Of a stretch of 58,675 bases of DNA, positions 24,629-34,192 are shown piece by piece. The stretch is from an uncultured Sulfurovum sp. (GTDB lineage Bacteria > Campylobacterota > Campylobacteria > Campylobacterales > Sulfurovaceae). A program made the position numbers and the translations under genes. The stretch lies in assembly GCA_902727915.1 (NCBI GenBank), contig CACVAU010000091.1, positions 1-58,675 on the forward strand. Reading direction: 5' to 3'. The first letter of the stretch is position 1; each line of letters starts with the position of its first letter. A model generated the notes under the pieces. That model saw only the letters and a list, made by a program, of their open reading frames with translations. It was not told where the DNA came from and did not search any database.

Positions 24629-26113
24629 TTACTTCGGCTTAACAGCAATACTATACTTACCTCGACTTCGTCCTGAGCCTGTGGTAATGGTAAAAGGTAT
24701 TGGATAATTTTGTTTTAATGTTCCCTTTTCAAAAAGCCAAGGAGCTGTAAAAGGCTCTGGAAAATTACCAATACCCATAAAAATAAAATTAGATAAGTTT
24801 TTGTCTTTTTTAATGTGTTCAATAATCATCTTTTTAGCATAGCGTTTAATTTTTTTTAGACAGGATTGACACTTACTATCTGTGGAAGAGTGAATGTTTA
24901 AGTTTAGTTTTTCAGAGTAGTAAGTCAAAAAATCTTCTTCACTTATATTCCAGCCTTGTAAAATATTTTTATTTAAAGGAAGTTTTTTCTTTTTTTTATA
25001 ATAAACAGAGGCACCAGCAGCCAAGATATTACCTTTAAAGAGTTTTTGGAAGGTAGAGGGTGCTATTTTTAAGATTTGGTACTGAGTGGAATGTTCTTGC
25101 TTAATTGAGACACCAGTATGTGCTACGGCTTGTAGATTGAACCTTTGTATATCATCTTCATTTAAAAAGTAGTGTTGAAGTTTGAGATAATGTTGGGGAA
25201 TGAGACCTTTAGCTATGAAAGCATCAGCTTTTGCCCATATTTTTCGTTGATTTATTTTTCCGTATTTTTGGTACTTAACCCTAATAGCATAATGATGACT
25301 TGGATTTAATTTTAAAGTTTCCCAATAAGTTAGTTTCTCTTTTTGGTTAAGCAGTTTGACAAAGTCTATCTCTTGTTGTTTTCCTAAATTGATTTTGGCA
25401 ATTTTTTGTATGTCTTTTTTAAGACCACCCCATTTAAGTTGTATAACACCTCGTTTCTTTTCTGATTTCTTTTTGCCTTTTAGGTTTCGATTCCATGCTT
25501 GGAAAGTAAGTTTACCTATATGCAGTACTCCTCTTGCATTATGGTTACTAACCCAATCAAGTATAGCAGTACTTTTACAAACGACTCCTTTGTTAACTGT
25601 ACCATAATAGATAAATTCAGCTGAAGATTGTGAGTTTATTCCTTCGATTAAAAAACGTTGGATTAGAGGTTTTTTAAATTTATCAAAATAACTTTGTATT
25701 TCTTCTATAAGTTGAGGGTTTCTTTTTTTAAATGTTCTCGATGAAATTCTATGTTGAATTGCACCGTGACCATTTAGGGTACCATCTGCCCAAATAAAGC
25801 GTTGAAGATTTTCTTTTATTTTGGGATTAAGGGCATATTCTTTTTCTAAAAATTTTAAAAAAGAATCTAAAGGTTCTTGATGAATACTATTTCCTTTACC
25901 CATTTTGATAGAATAGGTATGTGATTCAGTGCCGATTTGGATTTGAATATCACTTTTATGATTTTCTGTTAAAAGTTCACATTTAATGGGCATATCATAA
26001 TGTTTAAAAGTACTTTTAATAAGATTTTTAAGGTTTTTGTTTAATTGATAAAAGTATTTTGTATTTAAAGCCTTAACAAGACCTTTTTCATTTTTGAAAC
26101 CATTGTTTTTCAA
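24629..26113 (-). CDS. Uncharacterised protein with a possible PD-(D/E)XK nuclease core
   Basis: 494 residues, with no signal peptide or membrane helices and rich in Lys. Near the N-terminus Glu9 (FKNEKGLVKAL), Asp55 (KSDIQIQI) and Lys70 (TYSIKMGKGNSIHQE) follow the spacing of restriction-type PD-(D/E)XK cores. The SIKxGxxNSxHxE pattern recurs in putative type II restriction enzymes. A CxxC (QSCLKKIKRY region) lies near 420, and a conserved-looking TITTGSGRSRGKYS near the C-terminus. No methyltransferase partner is adjacent. Possible roles are an orphan restriction or defence enzyme. Confidence 0.5.
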   Translation of the reverse strand: MKNNGFKNEKGLVKALNTKYFYQLNKNLKNLIKSTFKHYDMPIKCELLTENHKSDIQIQIGTESHTYSIKMGKGNSIHQEPLDSFLKFLEKEYALNPKIKENLQRFIWADGTLNGHGAIQHRISSRTFKKRNPQLIEEIQSYFDKFKKPLIQRFLIEGINSQSSAEFIYYGTVNKGVVCKSTAILDWVSNHNARGVLHIGKLTFQAWNRNLKGKKKSEKKRGVIQLKWGGLKKDIQKIAKINLGKQQEIDFVKLLNQKEKLTYWETLKLNPSHHYAIRVKYQKYGKINQRKIWAKADAFIAKGLIPQHYLKLQHYFLNEDDIQRFNLQAVAHTGVSIKQEHSTQYQILKIAPSTFQKLFKGNILAAGASVYYKKKKKLPLNKNILQGWNISEEDFLTYYSEKLNLNIHSSTDSKCQSCLKKIKRYAKKMIIEHIKKDKNLSNFIFMGIGNFPEPFTAPWLFEKGTLKQNYPIPFTITTGSGRSRGKYSIAVKPK

Positions 26114-26278
26114 CTTTTCATTCCTTTAGGGGTTGCGTTCTATAACAGATATAAACCATAAAAATCAGTATAGATGCTTATCTGTATATTGTATAATATA
26201 AAATGTATAATAAGATTTATTTTTTAAGAAAAAATTAAAATAAATCACTTTTTACTATATTTTTATAAAATTAATTGC

Positions 26279-26333
26279 TATAATATTCCTATGAGAGTTA
26301 CATTATTTTTCCCTTTTTTTAGTGGCTCTCATA
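26279..26333 (+). ncRNA. Possible small RNA: promoter box followed by an 8-bp hairpin
   Basis: TATAAT at 26279-26284 lies six bases before TATGAGAG (26290-26297), which pairs with CTCTCATA (26326-26333) across a T/C-rich loop. A transcript would begin with the hairpin itself. It lies in the 370-base gap 26114-26483. That gap otherwise holds divergent AT-rich promoter sequence, including TATAAT-like boxes near 26200 and 26451, and no ORF. Confidence 0.25.
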
Positions 26334-26483
26334 CGATGACTTTTAACTTCATAAATTATATTCCCTATTTCCCTAGACTCATTAAAAGAGACTGTTGAGA
26401 GTTATCGTAAACTTCAAAGTATTCTTAAAAATTCTCATTTTTTTTAGCTATAATAATTTAAATAAGCATTTTAGGACTAGACC

Positions 26484-28217
26484 TTGAAATATCTAATAAA
26501 TTTTATAGAAGCAAAAAACGTTAGCAAAGCAAAAATTTTCCCCCATTTAAAATCTACACGTCAAGAAGCAAAGATTTTACAGTATATCTGTCGGCGTTAT
26601 GTTAAAGGAATTGAAGAAACAGCTGTACTTGATATTCTTCAGGATAACTTTGAATATGAGAGCTATGATTATTTAAATTATCTTTCTGTTATTAAAAAAT
26701 TAATGGACATGGGCTGGATTGTTCAAATATCTTTTGGACAGGTTAAAGTACAGGAAGTTTCACAACTTGAAATTCTTAATACATCGGTTGCTCCTACCAT
26801 GAGTCTTTTAGGTTTACTTGAAGAGGGTTCATTGGAAATTTCTTTACCTGATATTAAACCTTACACTGACCATTTAGAGTATCTACAAGATCAGTTTGAT
26901 GTGATTGAACTTGTCCATAAAATGGCTACTTCTAAACAAGGTTTTCTTGAAAATTCACTTTCTGAGGGTCGTTTGAAAAGTAAGTTATTATTGCTTTCTG
27001 GACGTATTGTTGAACGTTTGAAGATTACTAAAGAACCAATTATGGTAGAAGAATTTTTTAAGAAACATGCTTTTAACGAGAAAGAACAGCGAATTTTTTT
27101 AGCACTTTTAAAAGAAGAATATTCTGGTGGAGAGGGTCAGTTTCGAGACATGAATACCCTTATTGAGATTATTTCAGTGGATGAGTATGATAAGATTAGA
27201 AATCGTTCATTACTTGAAGATGGTTCTAAACTTATCAATAAGAATATTATTGATTATGAGGAGATACTCAATATGTTTGGGGGAATATCACGTTCTTTTT
27301 ATTTACAAGAAGACATTTTACAAAAGATGATTCATCCCAATAAAAATAAAAAAGTCACAACGTTAAAACTTGATAAGTTAGTCGAAGAACAAGAGCTATT
27401 TGAGTATTTGGAACCAACGACAGATTTAAGTGATGTTGTATTGCATCCAAAAACGCGTAAAGTTTTGAATACACTCATTAAACAAGTTGACAAAGGGGTC
27501 TATGAGAAACTCAAAGCTTGGGGCATAAAAGAGAAGCGTAAAGGGATTGATGCTCGTATTATCCTTTATGGACATCCTGGGACAGGAAAAACCATGACAG
27601 CAGTCTCTTTAGCCAAAACGTTGAAGCGTCCTATTTTATCTTTTGATTGTTCTAAAATACTCTCAATGTATGTTGGTGAGAGTGAAAAGAATGTACGCAA
27701 AATTTTTGATGATTTTAAATTATTAAGTAAAAAAGCCAAAGCAGACCCTATTTTACTTTTGAATGAAGCAGATCAGTTTTTAAGTTCAAGAACACAGGGA
27801 ACAGGTTCTTCAGCTGATAAGATGCACAATCAAATGCAAAATATTTTTTTAGAGCAGATTGAACAGTTTGAAGGAATATTAATTGCGACGACGAATTTAC
27901 TTGATAATATTGACAAAGCATTTTCAAGACGTTTTAATTATAAGATTGAATTGGAAAAGCCAGAAAAAAAACAACGAACACGTCTTTGGCATTTTATGTT
28001 ACCTGAAAATGCAGATTATGAAGAAGGTTTTGATGTGGATGCTTTAGCACGACATGATTTAACAGGAGGACAGATAAATCTTGTGGTACGCAATACAGCT
28101 TATGTGGTGGCTGTTAGAGATGAGAGTGTTTTTAGTATGCAAGATTTTTTATCTGAGATTGAAAAAGAGTTAGGTTCTTCTTTTGATGCAGAGAAGAGTA
28201 TGGGTTTTAAGGTTTAA
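26484..28217 (+). CDS. Classical AAA+ ATPase with a unique N-terminal region
   Basis: 577 residues from TTG 26484; AGGA lies nine bases upstream and no better ATG is near. The first 340 residues are helical and unlike known domains, with a winged-helix-like stretch near 60-80. The AAA module has Walker A GHPGTGKT (363-370), pore-like MYVGESEKNVRKIF, Walker B ILLLNEADQF (Asn replaces the usual Asp before Glu), sensor 1 IATTN and the arginine finger SRRFN. The LNEAD variant may slow hydrolysis. It is followed one base later by the outer-membrane metallopeptidase-like gene, so the two are probably co-transcribed. Confidence 0.85.
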   Translation: MKYLINFIEAKNVSKAKIFPHLKSTRQEAKILQYICRRYVKGIEETAVLDILQDNFEYESYDYLNYLSVIKKLMDMGWIVQISFGQVKVQEVSQLEILNTSVAPTMSLLGLLEEGSLEISLPDIKPYTDHLEYLQDQFDVIELVHKMATSKQGFLENSLSEGRLKSKLLLLSGRIVERLKITKEPIMVEEFFKKHAFNEKEQRIFLALLKEEYSGGEGQFRDMNTLIEIISVDEYDKIRNRSLLEDGSKLINKNIIDYEEILNMFGGISRSFYLQEDILQKMIHPNKNKKVTTLKLDKLVEEQELFEYLEPTTDLSDVVLHPKTRKVLNTLIKQVDKGVYEKLKAWGIKEKRKGIDARIILYGHPGTGKTMTAVSLAKTLKRPILSFDCSKILSMYVGESEKNVRKIFDDFKLLSKKAKADPILLLNEADQFLSSRTQGTGSSADKMHNQMQNIFLEQIEQFEGILIATTNLLDNIDKAFSRRFNYKIELEKPEKKQRTRLWHFMLPENADYEEGFDVDALARHDLTGGQINLVVRNTAYVVAVRDESVFSMQDFLSEIEKELGSSFDAEKSMGFKV

Positions 28218-28218
28218 G

Positions 28219-30876
28219 ATGCAGAAGATTTTTTTAGTTTCCATGTTTTTATTGAGCTATTCAACGGCAGCCGTTGTGGTACCAGATGATTATCTCATGT
28301 CAGATGATAAAGCATTAACCTATGTTTATACGCAAGAGCATGTTCCTGTTATTGCAAAAATGAAAGTCTACCAAGAAGCTTTAATGGATGGTTATGAAAA
28401 AGAGTTTGGCTATAAGTTAGATGATAAGATGTATGTTGGTTTAGCATCAAGTAAAAATCAAATAGCCAATGGATTTTCAACACAAATACCTTTTAATTCG
28501 CAAATTCTTTATGGAGCTGGAGCTACTTATATTGATTATTTTTCTAGCTCTTCATGGTTAAAAACCTTATTGATTCATGAGACAGCCCATAATTTTCAAT
28601 TAAATCCTAAAGAAAATTTTTTATCTCAAAGTAGTCACAAGCTTTTGGGGAATACCCCTGTCTCTTTTTTAGCTTTTATACCACTCTTTCCTATTCCCAA
28701 TGTATTAGAAAATAATTTTATACTTGAAGGTAATGGGGTTATGAATGAGTCACGTTTTGGTAATGGTGGTCGACTTTTTTCAGGATATGCTTTAGCTGAA
28801 TTATTGGCATTGGTTCAGGCTGATGGCATAAAACCTGAACTGATGATTAATCCTACTTTGAGTTTTCCTTATGGTGAAAAATTTTATTTGGTTGGTGGAT
28901 TTTTTCAGCAGTTTTTAGTAGATCGATATGGGATTGACAAGGTTAATGGGTATTTTAAAACCTTTGCGACACAGCCTTTTCCTTTTTTTAGTTCTGCCAT
29001 GTTCAAAAAACAGTATGGAAAAACTTTTGAACAGTTGTTGGCTGAGTTTGTTGATGAACTTAAGTTAAAACATGAAGCTTTTAAAAGCACAGAAGGAACA
29101 TTGTTGACCAGAAGTGAAACTTTTGTGCCATTAAACAAGCAAAATAATGCAATCTATACTTTAATAAGTGACAATAAATCAGCACCTAAAGTATTTGAAT
29201 TAAATATAAAGACGATGACTTCAAGTTTTGAAGAGGGTGCATGGCGATTGGGAGAACTTGTTAAGAAAGAGGGTGCTTACTATTCTCAGGCTTCAGGAAA
29301 AACTTCTCCTACAAAAATAGAAATGGGGCTTTTTGATAAAGAGGGGTATATGAAAAAAGGCTTTGAAGGAAAAGCCATTCAAGGATTTACGGCATCAGGT
29401 AAAGAAGTTTATTTTGACGTAAAGCAATCGATAGAAGCACCACAGGTTTATGTTGATGGTAATTTTTATACCGAAAGTCACTCTTCTGTTCATGTTGACC
29501 AAGAGAACTTATACTATTTTAAACAAGAAAATGCAACGCGAACTTTGTATAAAAATAAAAAAGCATTGGTTGCTTTTGAAGGGCATTATGGATTTGTCAC
29601 CGATGTGGATAGTGAAGGTGTTATTTATTTTGTTGCCTCTTCTAAGCATGGTAGCAGTGTTTATCGTGTTCGAGCAGGGGTTATAGAACGTGTAATGTTT
29701 ACAGATGATGTGATTGATTTCAAATTAATTGGAGATAATCAAGCTTTTGTGGTGACCATAGATGCTAAGGGTTATGCTTATCGAAAAGTAGATTTACAAA
29801 GGGTGGAGACTGCTGAACCTTATAAAATTAATATTGCTCAAAATGGTCGTTTAGCGCCAAATCTCCGAGAAACTGATTTTTTGAGTCCTAAAGAAGTGTT
29901 GTCATCAGAATCTTATAATTCATTGAAAGCGTTAAGTTACAGTTCTTTAAGTCAACTTTTATCTTATGAGGAGAGTCGAGGTCTTGGGGTGGATTTACAA
30001 GCTAATTTTGCTGATCCACTGTTACAAAACTCTTTGGCACTTGTTTTATCACATGATGACGACCGAGATATTTTAGGACTGCGTTATGATAATCAGGTTC
30101 ATCAACTTGAATATGGTTTTGCTGGGTATAAGCTGTTTAAAAATAATGAAAGTCAAACAGTTGATAAACGCGAACATGGTTATGATGCTTATTTACGGCT
30201 TCCTTTTATTAAGAGAGGGTATTGGGATGCTAATTTGATTTTATCTTATACAGAAGATTATGACACGATATATCGAAAACCTTTGAGTTTTGCATTGAAT
30301 GTTCTTAATGCCAAACATTTTGCTTATAGTAAATATGTTAATGCCTTAAATGCACTTTCATTGTTTGGTACTTCTGACAGAGAGGTAAATCTTTGGGGTG
30401 GAACGTATGCTTTTAAACAAGGGTTGGCAGGACAGAGTTATTTAGGGCTAAGGGCTACGTATATGAAAAGTAATGAGGTGAATTTTTTAGAAGAAAAGGG
30501 CATTGAACTTAGAGAGGGTCTAAGTACATTACAGTCTGATAGCGCAACATTAAGTGTACCAAGTTTTTCTTCCACACTTTATGCCAAGGAGCTTAATATG
30601 GCTGAATTATCGTTGGCGAAAGTTTTTGATGGTTCTTTATATTTCTTTTCGTTTCCTCTCTCTTTACAGCGTGAGTCATTGTATGTAAAACAACGTAGGT
30701 ATGACATAGATTTTTCTGATAGCATACAAAGAACTTATTATGAACGTATTGTGGGAACTGAGTTGGATTTAGTACTTTTTAATAAGTTAGAGTTTCCTTT
30801 ACGTTTAGAGTGGATTAACAATGAAGACGTTGTGGATAAAGATAAGTTAAGGGTATTGATTGGGGGAAGCTTTTAG
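28219..30876 (+). CDS. Outer-membrane protein with a gluzincin-type metallopeptidase-like domain
   Basis: 885 residues from ATG 28219, one base after the AAA+ gene. The signal peptide (IFLVSMFLLSYSTA) is followed by a domain with HETAH (120-124, HExxH) and EGNGVMNE (170-177), which supplies the third-ligand Glu of gluzincins. A beta-rich middle (about 290-520) resembles a propeller. The last 250 residues alternate polar and hydrophobic and end in Phe (RVLIGGSF), the C-terminal signature of outer-membrane barrels. The likely topology is a barrel with an enzymatic periplasmic or surface domain. The family was not recognised by name. Confidence 0.75.
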   Translation: MQKIFLVSMFLLSYSTAAVVVPDDYLMSDDKALTYVYTQEHVPVIAKMKVYQEALMDGYEKEFGYKLDDKMYVGLASSKNQIANGFSTQIPFNSQILYGAGATYIDYFSSSSWLKTLLIHETAHNFQLNPKENFLSQSSHKLLGNTPVSFLAFIPLFPIPNVLENNFILEGNGVMNESRFGNGGRLFSGYALAELLALVQADGIKPELMINPTLSFPYGEKFYLVGGFFQQFLVDRYGIDKVNGYFKTFATQPFPFFSSAMFKKQYGKTFEQLLAEFVDELKLKHEAFKSTEGTLLTRSETFVPLNKQNNAIYTLISDNKSAPKVFELNIKTMTSSFEEGAWRLGELVKKEGAYYSQASGKTSPTKIEMGLFDKEGYMKKGFEGKAIQGFTASGKEVYFDVKQSIEAPQVYVDGNFYTESHSSVHVDQENLYYFKQENATRTLYKNKKALVAFEGHYGFVTDVDSEGVIYFVASSKHGSSVYRVRAGVIERVMFTDDVIDFKLIGDNQAFVVTIDAKGYAYRKVDLQRVETAEPYKINIAQNGRLAPNLRETDFLSPKEVLSSESYNSLKALSYSSLSQLLSYEESRGLGVDLQANFADPLLQNSLALVLSHDDDRDILGLRYDNQVHQLEYGFAGYKLFKNNESQTVDKREHGYDAYLRLPFIKRGYWDANLILSYTEDYDTIYRKPLSFALNVLNAKHFAYSKYVNALNALSLFGTSDREVNLWGGTYAFKQGLAGQSYLGLRATYMKSNEVNFLEEKGIELREGLSTLQSDSATLSVPSFSSTLYAKELNMAELSLAKVFDGSLYFFSFPLSLQRESLYVKQRRYDIDFSDSIQRTYYERIVGTELDLVLFNKLEFPLRLEWINNEDVVDKDKLRVLIGGSF

Positions 30877-30948
30877 GTCTGTTATTAATTATTATAGTTC
30901 TATTATATTTTTTTATGTTAAAATATTGAAAAATATTAAGGAATTTAT

Positions 30949-31623
30949 ATGAGAACATTTAAAATTTTATTAATGCTTATGGTGGTTTTCACATTAGGGT
31001 ATGCTGATGTGAATAATACTAGCAATATAATTAAAAATACAAATATAATTACAACAGAACATAGTCTGGAACCTCAAACCGATGATAAGGTAAATCCTGA
31101 CCTTTTAAATACTTTACCTGCTGTCAATATTTTGAATTTATCAGGAGTGGATTATAATGGCATTGAAATAGAATGTTTTAGAATTAATACTTTACCTAAT
31201 AGTGAAGCTGGAATATTGTATCTGGAAGATGGAGAAACAGCCATAACAAGTGGTCAGTTCCTAACGCTTAAAGAAGCAAATGCCATGCATTTTAATCCTG
31301 ATGAAAACTTTGAAGGTAATGCCACTTTCACTTATGCTTCTGTGGATTCAAATGAACTCGTAGACAGTACTCCAGCAACCGTAACCCTTCCGATTGTGGC
31401 TCCTGTAGTTGCTCCTGCTATGGTTGATACTGAAAATAATGAGAGCAATGTTAATAGCAATATTAATACAGATACAGATACAACAGATCATTTGATACAT
31501 GATGAAAATTGTGCATGTCAAAGTTATGAAGAGAGTGTTCCTTCTGTCTCAACTTTTGGACTTTTATTGATGCTTCTTTTAAGCATTTGGATAACACATA
31601 TTCATCTTAAGAAAGGGCTTTAA
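30949..31623 (+). CDS. Secreted single-domain Ig/cadherin-like protein with C-terminal sorting-type anchor
   Basis: 224 residues. The signal peptide (ILLMLMVVFTLGYA) is followed by one adhesin-type domain (about 70-150: FRINTLPNSEAGILYLEDGE, GQFLTLKEANAMHFNPDENF, ATFTYASVDSN). Those sentences are typical of cadherin-like repeats in large adhesins, which usually carry many copies. A linker rich in Asn/Asp then leads to CACQSYEESVPSVSTFG, a hydrophobic helix and a basic end (HLKKGL). This tail resembles IPTL-CTERM-type sorting signals and matches the tail of the 2215-residue protein at 41270. Its 3' end overlaps rnhB by 17 bases, convergent. Confidence 0.7.
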   Translation: MRTFKILLMLMVVFTLGYADVNNTSNIIKNTNIITTEHSLEPQTDDKVNPDLLNTLPAVNILNLSGVDYNGIEIECFRINTLPNSEAGILYLEDGETAITSGQFLTLKEANAMHFNPDENFEGNATFTYASVDSNELVDSTPATVTLPIVAPVVAPAMVDTENNESNVNSNINTDTDTTDHLIHDENCACQSYEESVPSVSTFGLLLMLLLSIWITHIHLKKGL

Positions 31624-32146
31624 TTTTAAATGAACGTCGGTGAATTTTACAGTAGCCATGTGTTTTAATGGCTGTAATATGTGCTTTGGTTCCATATCCT
31701 TTATGTTTTTCAAAACCATAAAGGGGGTAGTGTTTGGAAGCTTTAACAATGGCACGGTCATGGGTTACTTTTGCCAAGATACTAGCAGCTGATACTTCAG
31801 GTATTTTTCCATCAGCTTTGACCATGGTGTTAATGCCCAAAACACCAAAGGTTTGATTCCCATCAAAGAGATAAACTTGGGCTTCTAAATTTTCCATTAT
31901 TGTTTCTAATCCTTCAGCTAAACAGTAGCTTAGTCCAAGATTGTCTATCTGTTCTGCTGAGAAACTGACAATATGATACAGTGTATTTGCGATAATTTTA
32001 GGGTAAAGAAGTTCTCGTTTTTTTTCACTGAGTACTTTAGAGTCCATAAGTCCTTCAATCTCATTAAGTAAGATAACACCAGCAATGACCAAGTCACCTG
32101 CCAATGGTCCTCGTCCTGCTTCATCGATTCCACAAAGTTTATGCAT
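31607..32146 (-). CDS. rnhB: Ribonuclease HII
   Basis: 179 residues. The catalytic acids are Asp8-Glu9 in CGIDEAGRGPLAG; others lie in the LMDSKVLSEKKR and VKADGKIPEVSAASILAKV segments. The enzyme removes RNA from RNA-DNA hybrids and misinserted ribonucleotides. It overlaps recQ by eight bases (recQ ends at 32139), so the two form an operon. Confidence 0.96.
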   Translation of the reverse strand: MHKLCGIDEAGRGPLAGDLVIAGVILLNEIEGLMDSKVLSEKKRELLYPKIIANTLYHIVSFSAEQIDNLGLSYCLAEGLETIMENLEAQVYLFDGNQTFGVLGINTMVKADGKIPEVSAASILAKVTHDRAIVKASKHYPLYGFEKHKGYGTKAHITAIKTHGYCKIHRRSFKIKALS

Positions 32147-33926
32147 TAATTATCTCCTCAATAAGTTCTAAAAATTCTCTACCATAGCGTTCAAATTTTA
32201 TTTCACCAATACCATGTACTTCAAGCATTTCTACTTTGTTTGATGGCATAATATTGGAGAGTTCTTTAAGTGTTTTGTCTGAGAAAACCACATAAGGAGG
32301 TACTTTATTCGCTGAAGCAATTTCTTTACGTAAGGCTCTAAATTTGTCAAAGGTTTCAACTTCATAGTCATCAAAGTAGTTAACTTTTTTCTTTGTACTT
32401 TTAGTCGTGAGAAGACGTGATTCTCTAATGTCAACTTTTTCATGATTTTTTAAGATATTGATGCCTCGGTCTTTTAAATAATAGACATGATATTCGCCAA
32501 TACCTACAGCGCCTAGTTCTAAAAGTTTATCAGCAATGCTTAGCCATTGGGCTTTACTGTAATATTCTCCAATGCCATAAACAGAGAGTTCATTATGTTC
32601 ATTGCTTAAAATACGTTGTTCTTTACTCCCACGTAATACATCCACGACATAGTGTAATCCAAATGATTGTTTTGTTCGGTAAATTGTTGACAGTAATTTT
32701 TGGGCATCTATGCTGATGTCTATTTTATTTTCATCAGGGTTAAGACAGTTATCACATTTGTTTACACAAGCATTGATGTTGTCATGAAAGTAGGTGGCTA
32801 TTTGTTGATGTCTACATGATTCAGAATTAGAAAAACGTGCAATGGTGGTAATTTTTTCAAAAGCATTCTCTTTGTATGGAGAGTCTGCTAAGTCTTCAAT
32901 AAAAGATTTTTGTTGGACAATGTCGGCTGTAGAAAAGAGGAGGAGGGTCGTTGCCTCTAGTCCATCTCGTCCTGCTCGACCTATTTCTTGGTAGTAATTT
33001 TCTAAGGTCTTAGGTAAGTTCATGTGTACAACAAAACGAATATTTGATTTGTCAATACCCATACCAAAGGCAATGGTTGCTACGACAATGTCAATTTCAT
33101 CAGCAACAAACTCTTTAAAAACATTGTTTTTTACATCAGTAGGAAGTCCAGCATGATAAGCTGCTGCCTTGTAACCTTTTTTTTGTAGATAATTGGCTGT
33201 GGTTTCAGTTTGCTTTCTGGAAAAAGCATAAACAATACCAGCTTCATTTTTATGATTGTCAAGAAAGCTTAAAAGTTGTCTTCGTCCATCACCTTGTCGA
33301 TGCTTTCCCATAATGGTAAGGTTTTCTCGAAAAAGTGAGCCTGTTACAACTTTGGGCGTTTTAAGATTGAGATTGTTTAAAATGTCTTCACGTACCAATT
33401 CTGTGGCTGTGGCTGTAAAAGCTGCAATGGTAACTGTTGGGAAAGAGATTTTAAGTTGTGAAAGCATCCGATAATGTTCTCGAAATTCATGCCCCCATTC
33501 ACTCACACAATGTGCTTCATCAACAACAAAGAAGTTAATATTCAGATCAAGTAAAAAAGTTAAAAAATAGTCGTTCATTAAACGTTCAGGAGCAACATAA
33601 AGAAGCTTTATTTGATTGGCTCTTAGTTGTTGTTCTATGTGTTGAGACTCTTCAAGTGTTTGCATTGAGCTTAACATGGCTGCTGATATGCCATTACTTT
33701 TAAGGGCAACGACTTGGTCATGCATTAATGCTAATAGTGGAGAAATAACAACAGTTACACCAGACATAAGCAGTGAAGGTAGTTGATAACAAAGAGATTT
33801 TCCTCCACCTGTTGGAAGAATCATCAATAAGTCTTGTTGATTTAAGATGGCATCAATGACTTCTTCTTGTTGTTCTCTAAAACGTTCATGTCCAAAATAG
33901 TGTTGTAGGGTCTCTAATTTATTCAT
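32139..33926 (-). CDS. recQ: ATP-dependent DNA helicase RecQ
   Basis: 595 residues, full length. Motif I is LPTGGGKSLCYQLP, the box is VVDEAHCVSEWG, and motif VI is YQEIGRAGRDG. The zinc-binding Cys set (CRHQQIATYF...CVNKCDNCL) and the RQC winged helix follow. A HRDC domain ends the protein (FDKFRALRKEIASANKVP). It acts in recombination and fork repair. It is the promoter-proximal gene of the recQ-rnhB pair. Confidence 0.97.
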   Translation of the reverse strand: MNKLETLQHYFGHERFREQQEEVIDAILNQQDLLMILPTGGGKSLCYQLPSLLMSGVTVVISPLLALMHDQVVALKSNGISAAMLSSMQTLEESQHIEQQLRANQIKLLYVAPERLMNDYFLTFLLDLNINFFVVDEAHCVSEWGHEFREHYRMLSQLKISFPTVTIAAFTATATELVREDILNNLNLKTPKVVTGSLFRENLTIMGKHRQGDGRRQLLSFLDNHKNEAGIVYAFSRKQTETTANYLQKKGYKAAAYHAGLPTDVKNNVFKEFVADEIDIVVATIAFGMGIDKSNIRFVVHMNLPKTLENYYQEIGRAGRDGLEATTLLLFSTADIVQQKSFIEDLADSPYKENAFEKITTIARFSNSESCRHQQIATYFHDNINACVNKCDNCLNPDENKIDISIDAQKLLSTIYRTKQSFGLHYVVDVLRGSKEQRILSNEHNELSVYGIGEYYSKAQWLSIADKLLELGAVGIGEYHVYYLKDRGINILKNHEKVDIRESRLLTTKSTKKKVNYFDDYEVETFDKFRALRKEIASANKVPPYVVFSDKTLKELSNIMPSNKVEMLEVHGIGEIKFERYGREFLELIEEIINA

Positions 33927-34192
33927 CTTGATATGGTAGCTAAAGCTTACTTGAAAAGTAAATAATCTTACATATTGCCATAATTTTGTTTATTTGTGAA
34001 GATTCTAGGCACTATTGAAATATTTATGTGAAAAAAAAATGCTCTTAATAAAAATAAATAGTATAAAGTGTTTAAATATTTAAATTTGTTCCTGAAGCGC
34101 TTAAAAAAGTATCATATTCTTAAAAATATTAATTTACTTACCATTTGCTACTAAATTGTATGTTAAAGTTTTAATTAATATAAGGAGTAAAG

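Noticed and set aside
32139..33926. RecQ as part of a defence system
   Set aside because: Full-length standard RecQ in an operon with rnhB, so a housekeeping role is sufficient.
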